Shown: positions 1 through 16,945, counted from the first letter of the stretch. The stretch: 64,000 bases of DNA from Perognathus longimembris pacificus (GCF_023159225.1 NC_063161.1:70646767-70710766); one strand, 5' to 3'. Numbers and translations are program-made. Notes: generated from the letters alone by a model not told the origin.

Positions 1-340
1 AACGAACGGCGTCTGGCCGACTCCAAGATCCCAGCTGCTGTCCCGGGCGGGCGTGGCTGGGCGTGTGTGTAATCCCGGGGACGAGGGAGGAGGTGGAGAC
101 GGGAGGAGGCCGCGGTCACCTAGTCGCGAAAACAAAATAGAAACAAAAGGCTCGGGGGGCGGGGCCGCGGGGCGGGGCGGCGCGCGAGGGCCTCGCGTCC
201 ACGGAGCGCGGGACTGGAAAGGAAAAAAAAGAAAAAAGAAAACAACTTTGCGGGCCTCAGGCCTCCTCAGAGCCTCGGTGAATCCTGTGAGGGCTGCTCC
301 ACTGCCCCACCCTCCCGTCTCTACCTCAGATCGGAACTGA
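1..340 (+). promoter_or_regulatory. ZSCAN21: CpG-island promoter / 5' exon region of ZSCAN21
   Basis: GC-rich, CpG-dense sequence with GGGCGG-type GC boxes lies directly upstream of the SCAN exon on the same strand. It is the only CpG island between the window start and the ZSCAN21 coding exon, so it probably holds the promoter and non-coding exon 1. I could not fix the transcription start or the exon 1 donor. The short ORF here has no recognisable domain and is not called. Confidence 0.55.
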
Positions 341-360
341 GATCCAAACCTCCTGTCGGG

Positions 361-600
361 TCCTGGTGGCTCCAGCCTGTAATCCTAGCTACTATGGAGG
401 CTGAGATCTGAGGATCACAGTTCGAAGGCAGCCAGAGCAGGAAAGACCACAAAACCAATATCTCCAATTAATCACCAAAAAACCAGTAGTGGAGCTGTGG
501 CACAAATGGTAAAGCGTTAGCCTTGAGCACAAAAGCTCAGGGAGGGTGCCCAGAACCTGAGATTATAATATGACCGGATACAGGCACAAAATTATTAAAT
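361..600 (+). repeat. Composite SINE (type B: 7SL/B1-like head + tRNA-like tail)
   Basis: The head reads 'cctgtaatcctagctact..ggctgagatctgaggatc', like a B1/Alu monomer. The tail reads 'gtggcacaaatggtaaagcg..gagcacaaaagctcaggg', with tRNA-like box A/B spacing. This defines type B for the other entries. Confidence 0.8.
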
Positions 601-614
601 AAAATAGTGAAAGC

Positions 615-708
615 AAAAAGGGTTAGGAGGTGTGACTTAAGTGGAAGAGCACCTGCCTAACAAGCATAAGGCCCTGAGTTCAAACCCCTATACTACCCAC
701 AAAAACTT
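615..708 (+). repeat. tRNA-like monomer SINE (type C)
   Basis: Single unit 'gtgtgacttaagtggaagag..gccctgagttcaaacccc'. Similar units occur at about 13030-13108 and 14567-14645 (+) and 42835-42930 (+). Confidence 0.6.
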
Positions 709-810
709 GAGTATATTCTAGTTAAAATGTGATCGAATGAAGCCAAAAATTGTATTGCTAATTATACTCTTTTGTGTGAGGTGTTGCTGAGGATTAAAAA
801 CTCAAGGAAG

Positions 811-1020
811 GGCTGGGAGTATGGCCTAGTGGTAAAGTGCTCGCCTCATATACTTGAAGCCCTGGGTTTGATTCTTCAGCACCACATATATAGGGAGAAA
901 AAAGCCGGAAGTGGCACTGTGGCTCAAGAGGTAGAGTGCTAGCCTTGAGCAAAAAGAAGCCAGGGACAGTGCTCAGGCCCTGAGTCCCCTGGACTGGCAA
1001 CAAAAGCAAAACAAACAAAC
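811..1020 (+). repeat. Dimeric ID-like SINE (type A)
   Basis: The left unit 'ggctgggagtatggcctagt..cagcaccacatata' resembles the ID element. The right unit 'gtggctcaagaggtagag..ccctgagtcc..ggactggcaa' is a second tRNA-like unit with an A-rich end. This defines type A, which resembles the IDL-Geo SINE of geomyoid rodents as I remember it. Confidence 0.8.
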
Positions 1021-1033
1021 AAAAAACTCAAGG

Positions 1034-1268
1034 AAGAGCCTAGCGCCTATGGCTCATGCCTATAATCCTAGATACTCAGGAGGCTGAGATCTGAGGATCA
1101 CAATCCAAAGCCACCCAGGGCAGGAAAGTCCCTTAGAGTCTTCAATAAACTACTTAGAAAAAGCTACAAGTGGCACTTTGGCTCAGGTGGTACAGCTCTA
1201 GCCTTGACCAAAAGAAGCTCAGGAAAAGTGTCCAAGTCCAATGTTCAAGCCCTAGGACCACCAAAAAA
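1034..1268 (+). repeat. Type B SINE
   Basis: Full-length copy with an A-rich tail. Confidence 0.75.
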
Positions 1269-1294
1269 AAAAAGGAAGGCCTTTTGACATTTTT

Positions 1295-1545
1295 ACTCTG
1301 GTCCTCTATCACTTGAGCCATATATCCTTGCTGGCTTTGCGCTAACTAGTGAGAAATAGAGTCCTGTAGGCTATAATTGCTTGGCTGGCATCCTACCCCT
1401 TGAGCCATGCCTCCAGCTCTGGCTTTTTGTTGATTAATTGGAGGTAGTCTTAGATTTGTCTTTCTGGGCTGATTTTGACCCTCCATTCTTATATCTCAGT
1501 GTCCTGAGTAGCTTGGATTATAAGCATAAGCCACCACCAGTTGCC
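1295..1545 (-). repeat. Type B SINE
   Basis: Inverted relative to the copy just upstream, so the two could pair as a hairpin in RNA. Confidence 0.7.
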
Positions 1546-1777
1546 AGCTGAGAGTTTTTTGTTGTTGTCAGAATTAGTTTTATAGGGGCTAGAATTTCCA
1601 CAGTTAGTGTTCTGGAAGGTATGGCTATAAAAGAACAAAACCCATCCTTTCCATTCTGGTAATATGACAACCATATTTTCATAGGTTTAAGGTGTGTGGC
1701 CCTAAAAACCAGAAACCTAAAGGAACCAGTACTTTTGTTCCTCAGAGCCCACCTTAGAGAAGTGTTTCCTGGAGTCT

Positions 1778-4700
1778 GTGATGACCAAGGTGGTGGGCAT
1801 GGCCACAGTTTTGGGCCCCAGGCTGGCTCAGGAGCATGCGGGGCCTATGGCTCTGAAAGTGGAGGAGGAGGAAGACAAAAGGAAGTGCCGTCCTGGCCTG
1901 GAGCTGTTCCGCCAGCGCTTCAGGCAGTTTGGGTACCATGACACCCCAGGGCCCCGCGAGGCTCTGAGCCAGCTCCGGGTGCTCTGCTGTGAGTGGCTGA
2001 GGCCCGAAATCCACACCAAGGAGCAGATCCTGGAGCTGCTGGTGCTGGAGCAGTTCCTGACCATCCTGCCCCGGGAACTCCGGGCTTGGGTGCAGGAGCA
2101 CTGCCCAGAGAGTGCAGAAGAGGCTGTCACTCTCCTGGAAGACCTGGAGCGGGAGCTGGACGAACCAGGACTGCAGGTGACAGGAAGCTTTCTTTTGCCA
2201 GCGGGTTGGGGGCAGGATTGTGGGCTTGGCCGTTCAATAGGACTAGCTGCATGGAAGCTTCTAGTGAGTTAGGCCATGTTTCCCTCCATCCTGTACCACC
2301 TTTAGTCCCAGAATCCAGTGAAATGGGTGAATTTTTTTCCCTTTCCTAGAGGTTCTGCATAGCTCTCCTGAGATTTTTCATCTTGTTCTTACAGTGAACT
2401 GCACACACAGTCAGCTATTTCTTCCTGTCTCTAGATCTCAACTCCTCCAAGTGAACAGAAACAGATGTCACCTTCAGGAACTGCAGAGGAGTCCCCGAGC
2501 AGGGAACAGTCTGGGGACAGCAGTCCCAAATATGATTCTTGGGGTCCTCTGTACATCCAGGAGACTGGTGAGGAGCAGGTTTTCACTCAAGTTTCAAGAA
2601 GGATTCAAGGTAAAGACTGTCTCTCAGTGCCCCTAGGTTTGAGACATGTTCAAAGATGATGGGCTCCCCATCTTTAACTGTTTAAAACAGTGTTCTTGGG
2701 GCTGGGGATATGGCCTAGTGGCAAGAGTGCCTGCCTCGGATACACGAGGCCCTAGGTTCGATTCCCCAGCACCACATATACAGAAAACGGCCAGAAGCGG
2801 CGCTGTGGCTCAAGCGGCAGAGTGCTAGCCTTGAGCAGGAAGAAGCCAGGGACAGTGCTCAGGCCCTGAGTCCAAGGCCCAGGACTGGCAAAAAAAAACA
2901 GTGTTCTTAAAACAATGCTTTGGGGCATTCCCTCAGTTTTCTTCCCACCCAATGGCAGGGCCTATAAACACAGCTCTTATCACATTCTTATCTCCTTTCT
3001 GGTTCTGGTCACATACTCTTTTGACTCCCTAGGCTCATGGTCCTAGCACTCTCAATGTTGTCTCATGAAGTGACAATATCCCCTGTGGCTCATTCAAGCT
3101 GTGCACAGCTATGTGATCAGTTTGTGTATCACCCTCATTGATCCTTTAAGAGTGTGTCATCTCCTGTGTAGGGACCCTGGCCAAGGAAGCTGCTGCTTCT
3201 GGAGGAGGAGAGGGAACTACATCTGCCCAAACACTCCATTTAATCTAGAAGCCCTACTTCTGTAACCACACAGGCAGTGCTACCCTAAGGGCCACTTTCC
3301 TGGGCCATAGAGTGAAACAGAGGTGCCTCTGGGAAGGCAACTGGAAGGATTAGGAGTCTCCTTCCCTGCTGACGCTGTTCAGGGCTTGTCAGAAGTGAAA
3401 AGTGCATTAAGAGCCCGGCGCTGGTGGCATGCCTGTAATCGTAGCTACTCAGGAGACTGAGATACAAGGATTGCCATTCAGAGCCAACGAGGCAGGAAAA
3501 CGCATGAGACTCTTATCTCCATTTAATTGACAAAGGGAAAAAAAGCCTGAACTGGAGCTATGGTTCAATTGGTGGAGCACTAGCCTTGATCAGAAAATCT
3601 CAGGTACAATGTCCAGGCCTTGAGTTCAAGCCCAGTTCTGTACACCACTCCCCCCCCCCCCCCCCCAAAAAAAAAAGTTGGCTTAAAATAAGACATAAAA
3701 TATATCATTCAGATCCCAAGGAAGCAAGAAGGTGTTAGAGAAAAAGTAAGCAGCTCTGATTAAAAATATGTGTAGATAGGGTTTGTAAATGTGAATTTAT
3801 GATCACAGCTAAACATTTGAGACTGTTGCCAGAAATGCTGCTTAGGAAGACCAAGGGGCTAAGGGAAGTGTGTAAAAAGGTCTGGTGTCTGTGCAGTGGC
3901 TGCTCCAGACATGGAGACAGAATTTGGGAGAAAGGGAAATGATAAGAGTTTTGCAGAACTGATGCCAGACAAAGTCCTCAAGCTGAGGAAACATAATCCA
4001 AGCGAATAAGACAAGGTCTAGGTGGTAAAACTACAAAATGTCAAATTATATCCAATGTCTTAGGAGTCAAAATATGAAAAGTAGGTGAACCAGGCACCCG
4101 TGGCTCACACCTGTAGTCATCGCTACTCAGGAGACTGGGATCTGAGGATTGTGATTCAAAGCTAGTCCAGACAGGAAAGTCTGGGGAAAAAGAAATCTCC
4201 AGTTAAAACAGCAAAAATTTGGAAAGGGAGCTGTGGATTAAGTGGTAGGATGCTAGACTTGAGCAAAAAAAGCTTAGGAACAGTGCCTGAGCCCTGAGTT
4301 CCTGAGTTCCAGTACAAAAAGAAAACAAAGTTTTCAGCTGCTCTAAGAATTCTTTTTTCGGGGGAGGGCTGGTTGTGGGGATTGAACTCCGGGTCTGGGC
4401 ACTGTTCCTGAGCTCTTCAGCTCAAGGTTAGTGCGCTACCACTTGAGCCATGGGGGCACTTCCAGTTTTCTGGTGATTAATTGAAGATAAGAGTCTTAAC
4501 AGACTTTTCTGCCTGGGCTGGTTTTGAACCATGATCCTCAGATCTTAGCCTCTTGAGTAGCTAGGATTAGATCCAGCCACCAGTGCCTGGATCCCCAGGT
4601 AATTTTTAAATGTTAACATTTCTGGCTACTTCCTCCCACATATGAGATCCAGGGCTCTGCAGGGGCTTGAAAGGGGTATCTGTGCAGCCGAGAGGTGGCT

Positions 4701-6335
4701 CATTATGGAGAATGGAAAGGAGCTTTTCTGGGGCTCCAGTCACCAGCAGCCAGAGGGAAGGGATGAGCCTGGAAGCACCTGTTGACCAAGGAAGGAAAGA
4801 GATGGTGGAGTGAAGAAAGAAAAATGAGGTTTAGAAGGACAGCCTGTTTTTATTTTTGGGTTTTTTTCCCCAGTCCTGGGCCTTGAACTCAGGGCCTGAG
4901 CACTGTCCCTGGCTTCTTTTTGATCAAGGCTACCACTCTACCACTTGAGCCGCAGCACCACTTGTGGCATTTTCTATATATGTGGTGCTGAGGAATCGAA
5001 CCCAGGGATTCGTGTATCTTAGGCAAGCACTCTACTACTAAGCCAAGTTCCTAGCCCCTCAGTTAATTTCTTATAATCCTCTTTTTCAACATGTGGATGG
5101 TTAGCGCATGCATGCATTCATGCGCACTGCTGGTGCTGGGCATTGAACCTGAGGTCTTGTGCATGCCAGGCAAGTGTGCTGCCATGTGGGCTGCATCTCA
5201 GCCCTGCTCTGGTTGTTTTTACATGCAGTTCTGTGGGGGATATGTGTCTTGAGTTTGCAGCTTAGCTTCTTTTTGTTTCATCTTTTTGGATCTGTTTTTG
5301 CCTTATGTGTATGCGCCGGGCCTGGAGCTTGAACTTAAGGCCTGTGGCAGCCCTGAGCTTTGATGATTCGATGGTTTCTCACACAGCCATGCTGGGTTCC
5401 TGTGTATTTCATCAAGCCTTCTGAATCAGTCTGCCTTACCTGGCAATCCTGTTCCTTGCTCAGGACGAGAACATGTGACACACCTCACTATGCTTCCTGT
5501 TCCAGGTTGCAAATCGAACCCCCAGAATGAGGAGTCAGCAGATGAGCAGAAAAGTTCTGAAGAAGATGGACTCACAGGGGATTTCATCCCTGTGATCATT
5601 GCCAACCAGTGTGAGGCCAGGGCAGAGAGGCAGTGGGTGAACCCAGAAAGGGGAAGAGGAGCAAAAGCCCGTCCTCACCATGCAGGGTCCCAGAAAGGGG
5701 CAGAGTCGGCTCCTCCTAAGCCGGCACCCGGGGCAAGGCGCTACATCTGTGCAGAGTGTGGAAAGGCCTTCAGTAATAGCTCCAACCTGACCAAACACCG
5801 CAGAACGCACACTGGGGAGAAACCCTACGTGTGCACCAAATGCGGGAAGGCTTTTAGCCACAGCTCCAACCTTACCCTGCATTACAGAACGCACTTGGTG
5901 GACCGGCCCTATGACTGTAAATGTGGAAAAGCCTTCGGGCAGAGCTCAGACCTCCTGAAACACCAGAGGATGCACACGGAGGAGGTGCCCTACCAGTGCA
6001 AAGATTGTGGCAAGGCCTTCAGTGGGAAAGGCAGCCTCATCCGCCATTACCGCATCCACACTGGCGAGAAGCCCTATCAGTGCAATGAGTGCGGGAAGAG
6101 CTTTAGTCAGCACGCAGGCCTCAGCTCACACCAGCGCCTGCACACAGGTGAGAAGCCCTACAAGTGCAAGGAGTGCGGGAAAGCCTTCAACCACAGCTCC
6201 AACTTCAACAAGCACCACCGGATCCACACCGGGGAGAAGCCGTACTGGTGCGGCCACTGCGGGAAGAGCTTCTGCAGCAAGTCCAACCTCTCCAAACACC
6301 AGAAGGTCCACTCCGGGGAGGGCCAGGGGCCCTAG
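1778..6335 (+). CDS. ZSCAN21: SCAN domain zinc finger transcription factor ZSCAN21
   Basis: Coding exons: 1778-2176, 2435-2609 and 5506-6335, joined in frame to 467 aa (human about 473). Exon 1 encodes the SCAN dimerisation domain (about residues 40-125; [16 protein letters not shown] and LEQFLTILP are visible). The last exon has seven C2H2 fingers: [59 protein letters not shown] and [10 protein letters not shown]. Finger 3 has a C-X1-C spacing. The start is the first ATG in frame with SCAN; a second Met follows at once. Known role: nuclear DNA-binding activator (mouse Zipro1/Zfp38), SCAN mediating dimers. The ~2.9 kb intron 2610-5505 is mostly SINEs. Spliced from acceptors CTCTAG|ATC and TTCCAG|GTT. 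Identity is from remembered human sequence. Confidence 0.95.
2699..2900 (+). repeat. Type A SINE in ZSCAN21 intron
   Basis: Both units intact, with an A8 tail; young-looking. Confidence 0.8.
3412..3677 (+). repeat. Type B SINE in ZSCAN21 intron
   Basis: Followed by a C-run of about 17 and an A-run. Confidence 0.75.
4087..4325 (+). repeat. Type B SINE in ZSCAN21 intron
   Basis: Diverged copy with both head and tail. Confidence 0.7.
4358..4598 (-). repeat. Type B SINE in ZSCAN21 intron
   Basis: Inverted partner of the copy at 4087-4325, only about 30 bp away. Confidence 0.7.
4855..5060 (-). repeat. Type A SINE in ZSCAN21 intron
   Basis: Both units present, poly-T start on +. Confidence 0.75.
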
Positions 6336-6723
6336 CTGCCCAGCACCCTGTTTCTTATTTGTGCTTTTGTAAGTTTTAGAAGATTAATACTAGAGAAGCC
6401 CTGTAACAGAATAACAACTCTGGTGATAGATTTTGTGCCACTTGGTGGTGAGGGCTGCCTGGGAGCTGGTGCTCTGTGGCATTAGCTTTGGCAGGAGGCC
6501 TACAAGGCACTTTGTGGCCTCTGTGGTATCCTCCGAGGCCAGCCTGGCCTGACACCTTGCCCGCTTGCCCCAGGCCCCAGTGGGCCTTGCTGGCCTCTGC
6601 CTCTGTAGTTGAAGTCTGATGTGAATCAAGCTTACTTAAGGAGGAAACTGTTTCAACATTGTATATTCCACAAGTGTATTTGTAAAGAATTGAGCCACAC
6701 TGAAGACCGTTTATTGCATTCAG

Positions 6724-6729
6724 AATAAA
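6724..6729 (+). terminator. ZSCAN21: ZSCAN21 polyadenylation signal AATAAA
   Basis: Canonical AATAAA about 390 bases after the stop codon, followed by GT-rich sequence (TTGTGGGGAGTGGTGTGTTGG). This gives a compact 3' UTR. Confidence 0.7.
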
Positions 6730-7189
6730 CATAACACACAGGTAATGCCTCAGGACCGTTATTGTGGGGAGTGGTGTGTTGGTGATTGTTCTCAGAGATC
6801 CGGGGGGCGCTGCTTACTGCTCTTGCTTTTGGTTCGTTTGGGTTGGGGGTTTAGAGGTGTGTGTAGCTGTGGTAAGGTGTGGACATGGGTGGGTGTGCCT
6901 GTTGCTGTGGTAGGGGCCAATGGTGTGCTTTCCCTACACACCAATGCACTCTTGCCCATTGGGCTGTCCGCTTCATGTGGGCTTTGGTTGTGTGTGCCAA
7001 AGCCTGTGAAAAACAACACAATCCAACTTCCAGAAGTTAGTGACACTAGCCCAGTTTCCAAGTCGGACCTGTAGCCTACCCACTCTCCATGTGGACAACA
7101 TACTTTTGCTCTGCTTTCTGTTTACGCCTCCCAACAAGATCAAGATCTTTCTAATCCTCAGACCTAGAGACCTATGTGGCAGACACGGA

Positions 7190-7745
7190 TATTAGGCATT
7201 TTACAAAAATGAGCTCCAGGATCACAACCCTAATGGTACAATATACAACTTAACAAAACGGAACACGCTGTACCAGCAATCATATCCCTTGGCATTTACC
7301 CAAAGGAGCTGAAATTTTTTATCTGCAAAATGGCCTGCACATGAATGCTTGTACCTGTTATTCTAACTCCCTGGTGCTCAAAAGCACCAAGATATCCTTT
7401 GGATGAATAAACTGTGATAAGTCAAGACAGTATATACTATTTGGTACTAAGAAACAATGAGTTATCAAGCCATCAAAAGGCTTGGAGAAGACAAATGCAT
7501 CTTACTAAGTGAAGCTAAGCTGTATGATTTCAACTATATGATCTAAAGATTTGACTGGTATAAATTTGTCTAAATTCATGCATTGTTCACCAAGAGTGTA
7601 TCCTAAGGTAATCTGTGACTTCAGAGGATCTGTCAGTATTAGGCCCTGTGTCACTCAAATGGGGAGGTTGGTAATGGAGTCTGTGTGGTGTGGACACAGG
7701 ATGTATATAAGAAAGCTCTCTTTTGCTCGATGTTGCTGTAAACGT
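7190..7745 (+). mobile_element. LINE-1 ORF2 3'-end fragment (old)
   Basis: The stretch with 'ccttggcatttacccaaagg', 'gcacatgaatgcttgtacc', 'gatgaataaactgtgata' and 'tatcaagccatcaaaagg' matches, from memory, the end of mammalian L1 ORF2 in sense orientation. It is diverged and broken, with no long ORF. Its 3' boundary is approximate. Confidence 0.6.
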
Positions 7746-7787
7746 TCAGCTGCCCTTAAAGACTATTAAAAATAATTAAAGCTGGCT

Positions 7788-7998
7788 GGGCAGCCAGTGG
7801 CTCACGCCTGTAATCCTAGCTACTTGGAAGGCTGAGATATGAGGATGATGGTTCAAAGCCAGCCTGAGAAGGAAAGTCTCTAAGACTCATCTCCATTTAA
7901 CCACCAGAAAACCGGAAGTGGCGCTGTGGCTCAAAGTGATTGAGAGCTAGCCGAAGAGCTCAGGGACAGAGCCCAGGCCCAGCATTCAACCAAAAAAA
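7788..7998 (+). repeat. Type B SINE
   Basis: Lies just past the L1 fragment. Confidence 0.75.
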
Positions 7999-8426
7999 AG
8001 AAAAAAAGCTGTAGCTGCCAGTTCTGAGCTCCTCCCCCTGGAATCCCAGAACACTCGCCCTGGGCCTCCCTTGGCAGCTGGTGTGGTCCCAGCTGGTGGG
8101 AGAGGCAGGCTGTTCGCGCTTGATGAAAGCTCTAGGGGCGTCCGTTCCTGTCACTCTGCACACTGCCCGCTTTCCCTCGCTGGAAGTTCTGCTGGTTCCT
8201 TCCGAGTACGGCTTTCATCCCTCATCCCTGGTCCTCATCCCCTGTCCGACCCAGGCTGGCCCCCTCATTCCGGCTGCCAGGAGTGAGGACCATGAAGTTT
8301 TCAGAGGCCCTGAGGTCCTAGAGAGGCCGGAACTCAGGACCACAGTCCTCCTGGAAGTGGGCGGGGCCGGTGCACACCCACACCCACCCCACCCCCTCTC
8401 GTTCGGGCCGGGGGCGAGAAGTGGGG

Positions 8427-8640
8427 TTTTTTTTTTTTTTTTTTTTTTTGGCCAGGCCTAGGCTTGGAGTCAAGGCCTGAGCATTGTCCCTGGCTTCCTT
8501 TTGCTCAAGGGTAGTACTCTGCCACTTGAGCCATAGCGCCACTTCTGGCCGTTTTCTATATATGTGGTGCTGGGGAATCGAACCCAGGGCATCATGTATA
8601 GGAGGCAAGCACTCTTGCCACTAGGCCATATTCCCAGCCC
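8427..8640 (-). repeat. Type A SINE
   Basis: Near-intact with a 22-base T run on +. It interrupts a unique GC-rich stretch (8000-8420) that has no recognised gene. Confidence 0.8.
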
Positions 8641-9269
8641 CGAGAAGTGGTGTTATTAAATGGCCCTCCTGAGACTATGGGGACAGTAGAGCTGGTGGTC
8701 TTTCATTGTTTTGCTTGCGGGGCACTGAGTAGAACCCAGGGTTTCATGCTTGCTAGTCAACCACTCTACCACTAAGCCAGCTTCCCAGGCCCGGCCCTTT
8801 GTTTTGTTCAAGGGTTTCTTTTCTGCTCGACATGGCCCTGTTCCACTGGACCCTGGGATTCCAGAGGGCTCACCGCCTAGCAGAGGCCCATTTCTAGTTT
8901 CCTGATAACCAGAGGTGATATGTTTAAGAACGCTCATAACCACCTGCTCTAACATTTGGTGTCAGCAGTGCCCAAGGTAGTCTCTATCATGCACACATGT
9001 ACGTCAGCTCTTAAATGCAACAGTATGCATTTGGCAAGTGTAACAGCTGTTGCTGAGCAGTGCCCCAAGCCTGTAACCCTAGCCACTGGGGAGATGGAGA
9101 TCAAGAGATCTTGGTTGGAGCTTAGCCCAGGCTAAAAGTTCCACTCAACCACTACCCACAATGTGGTGGCACGTGCCTGACTTGCCTTGCGCCTTGCCAC
9201 ATGGGGAAGCATGGTAGGAAGGCAAGCCCAGGCCATGGAGTTGTCTCAAAAAAAAATAACTAGTGGAGG

Positions 9270-9438
9270 GGCTAAGAATGTGGCTTTGTGGTAGACTACT
9301 TGCCTAGCATGCATGAAGCCCTGGGTTCAATTCCTCAGAACTACAAAAAACAGAAGCCAGTGGCTCAAGTGCTAGCCTTGAACAAAAGAAGCTCTGGGGC
9401 AGCGCTCAGGCCAAGTTCAAGCTCTGACAAAATAAAAA
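9270..9438 (+). repeat. Type A SINE, shortened
   Basis: The left unit is complete; the right unit is partly deleted. Confidence 0.65.
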
Positions 9439-9788
9439 ACCCTAATGGAGAAGGGGACTGGAAGGGAAGTTCTATTTGCTTGGCTGAGACTGTGGTTTAG
9501 AACTCAATTCAGTGACCAGAAAGGGTTTGCCTCAGTAGCAGTGGAGAACCTACAAGCAGGTGAGCCCTAAGCTAATGGCTCACGCTTGCAATCCAAGCTA
9601 CTCAGGGAAGAGTGAGTTCCAGACTCAACCAAAACATCTGAATTGCTACCCAAACAAGTGCTGTCTTTCCTACTGAATCACACAGAATGCCTTTGTTACC
9701 ACAAACTCACGTGACTTGAAGGTGAGTGTAACTGTAGATAAATTTGAGTTAAGTCTATGACTACGTCAGAAGAGAAAGACAATGTACA

Positions 9789-9794
9789 TTTATT
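9789..9794 (-). terminator. ZNF3: Probable ZNF3 polyadenylation signal
   Basis: TTTATT on + (AATAAA on -) about 1.08 kb beyond the ZNF3 stop. It is the first canonical signal I see downstream in unique sequence. The region 9795-10875 would be the 3' UTR. Confidence 0.5.
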
Positions 9795-10875
9795 AAAGTT
9801 ATCTGTTAAAAAAATTAAGGCTCTTTTAGAATCTATTTAATAATCGGTGTTGTTCTATGGAATTTGGCTCTTGCACAAAAACACAATCTCATCTTCTGAA
9901 AAACTATCATTTTAATAGTGCACTTCATTCACGCTACAGCAGGAGCAGGTGGAAAACAAGGTGGCAGGTGGCAGTGACACTCCAGAGGCACCACCCTAAC
10001 CCTCGAAGAGCCCCACCCCAGGTGCCTGCCTTCTCTGGGACTTGCTCTATTTACATTCATCCTAGGTGGGTGAGGTCAGAAGAGGTTGAGCTACAGCTAG
10101 GTGTTAGAAGGGACAGAATGGGGCATGCTAGCTGAGTGGGCATCCTTAGCAAGGAGAGGTTACCACTGAATCACTTTTCACCCCAGGAGGGAAGGACAGA
10201 AGGAAGGCCAAAGCTAAGGCTCCTGACCCCCCTCAGGTTATTTGCTGCAGATGGACTGCCTAGTCGGTTCCACAACAGGAGGGCCTAGGACTGCCCTCGG
10301 AAATGGGGTCTTCCTGCTCCAAGAGCACTTAAAGATACAATACAGCAATCTTTTTGGTTTTTTTCAATAAATTAAATTCCTCAGCACCAAGTTTGTACTA
10401 TTTGCCAAAACAGAAAACAAAACAGCATGTTCCTTGCCAAATCTTGAGGCTGGATGGGGACAATGGCTTTAAGATCCAGCCTCTGTCCTCCTCCAAGCAA
10501 TCAGGACCCAGAACATTCTTTCCACTGCCTTTTGTGCTCACTCTACTGACGAGTAAATTCTTTGACATCTCTTTTCTAGTACGCCTGCATCCCTACCTTG
10601 GGAAAGAAGGCTTCTGTGATGTGAGAACAATGTTTTAGTGCAAACACCCTTCCAAAAAGGGGTCCCCAAAGCCTCCTTCCACCTCCAGCCCTTAATCTGT
10701 TGTCACAACCTTCCAAGGCTGGCATTGTCTGCCAATCAGTGTGCCAGGACTTCCCCAATCCACCCATTCATTCTCTGAAGTGAAAGGTGTGAGGTGGAAG
10801 GGCATGCCTAAGTTGTTTATAAAGCCAGCACCTTTGCCACCCGGGCAGTGAGGCAGTCAGGCATGTGGCTTTCTT

Positions 10876-15556
<4,681 letters not shown>

Positions 15557-15849
15557 GGGTCGGGCTGGGCGCTCGGTTAGTCTCCTATCTGCAGACTCAG
15601 CAGGAAGCAGGCTCAGAGAGTGAGGAAGCACTGCAGAAGCAAGAGTTCAAAGTTCACAGATAATTTAAACTCACCTCCTGAACACAGAAACAGGCAGCTA
15701 GCACTACCCAGGGAAGGCAGAGGAAAGCAGCAGGGACTAGTCTCTGTAATAAGTGGACCACAAAAAAAACTGCCCAAGTTTCCCATGACACCCCACTTTG
15801 GCACCCACACCAACACTCTGAAAACTGTAAACACAAAAAGTCAGTCTGT

Positions 15850-16070
15850 GCCAAACCCTGGTGTCTACGCCTGTCATCCCAGCTACTCAGGAGGCTGAGG
15901 TCTGAGGAATGCATTTCGTAGCCAACCTGGGCAGACAAATCCATGAGTCCTATTTCCAATGAACTAGCAAAAGGCCTAACTGAAGGAACTTGGCTCAAAT
16001 GGTAGAGCACCAGCCATGAGAGGAAAACGCTAAGGGAAAGCATGAAGTCAAGTTCCAAGACAAGCACTAA
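15850..16070 (+). repeat. Type B SINE
   Basis: In the ZNF3 5' intron or upstream region. Confidence 0.7.
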
Positions 16071-16649
16071 AAAAAAATAATAATAAAGAACCCCCCTCTT
16101 CAGAGAGGCAAGCGAAAGGCAGCCATGGCCCCCTCACAGCTGGCTCAAGCAAAGCTGGAACTCAAAGGCATATTGTTGAGAACAAGTCCTCAGTGTTGGC
16201 ATGAGAAAACAATGTCACTCACAGAAATAAACTCTTTACTGTGCCCCTCAGTTTCAGATGCAGGCAATGCTCTTCCCTGCCCTGCTGGATAAGCACACAC
16301 CCTACAGCTGCTCCTGGGAACTATAAAGACCACCAGGAAGTGAAGAAAACCCTGCCCTGCCATTAAGCCCACACCCTAGACCTGCTCCTGGGGACTCTAA
16401 AGATCACCAGGAAGTGAAGAGACCCGTGCAAAGCTTTACCTGGTGGACCCTTTCCTTCCTTCTTTGGAGTCGGTCCCCAGAAGGCCAGAGTAGAATCTGG
16501 CAGTTTCTGTTCAATTCCTGGCACTTCTATCTTCAGTTAATGCCAATGCTGAATGAAAAAAAAGTGGTTGTCATCTTATTCCTAACTAGATATTTAGAAT
16601 ATAGAGTGAGGCCACATAGGTTAATACACACTTATTGAGACCACACCAA

Positions 16650-16945
16650 TGGCCAGGTGCAGGTGGCTCACTCCTGTAAACCCAGCTACTCTCCTCAGGA
16701 GGCTGAGATTTGAGGATCGTGGTTCAAAGCCAGCCAGGGTAGGAAAAGTCTGGGAGCCTCTTACCTCTAATGAGCCACCAAAAGTCTGGAAGTGGAGCTG
16801 TGGCTCAAGCGGTAAAGTGCAAAAAAAAAAAAAGAAAGAAAGAAAGAAACCTCAAGGACATCGCCCAGGCCCCGAGTTCAAGCCTCCCAGGACACACTCT
16901 CTCTCTCGCGCGCGCGCGCGCACGCACACACACACACACACGAGA
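16650..16945 (+). repeat. Type B SINE with (CT)n(GC)n(CA)n tail
   Basis: The tail holds AAAG repeats and then a CT / CGCG / CACA tract at 16895-16942. Confidence 0.75.

Noticed and set aside
5748..6320. Regular 84-bp spacing that could suggest a CRISPR-like or tandem DNA array (also 10930-11630)
   Set aside because: The period is that of C2H2 fingers with TGEKPY linkers in a coding frame; no repeat-spacer structure.
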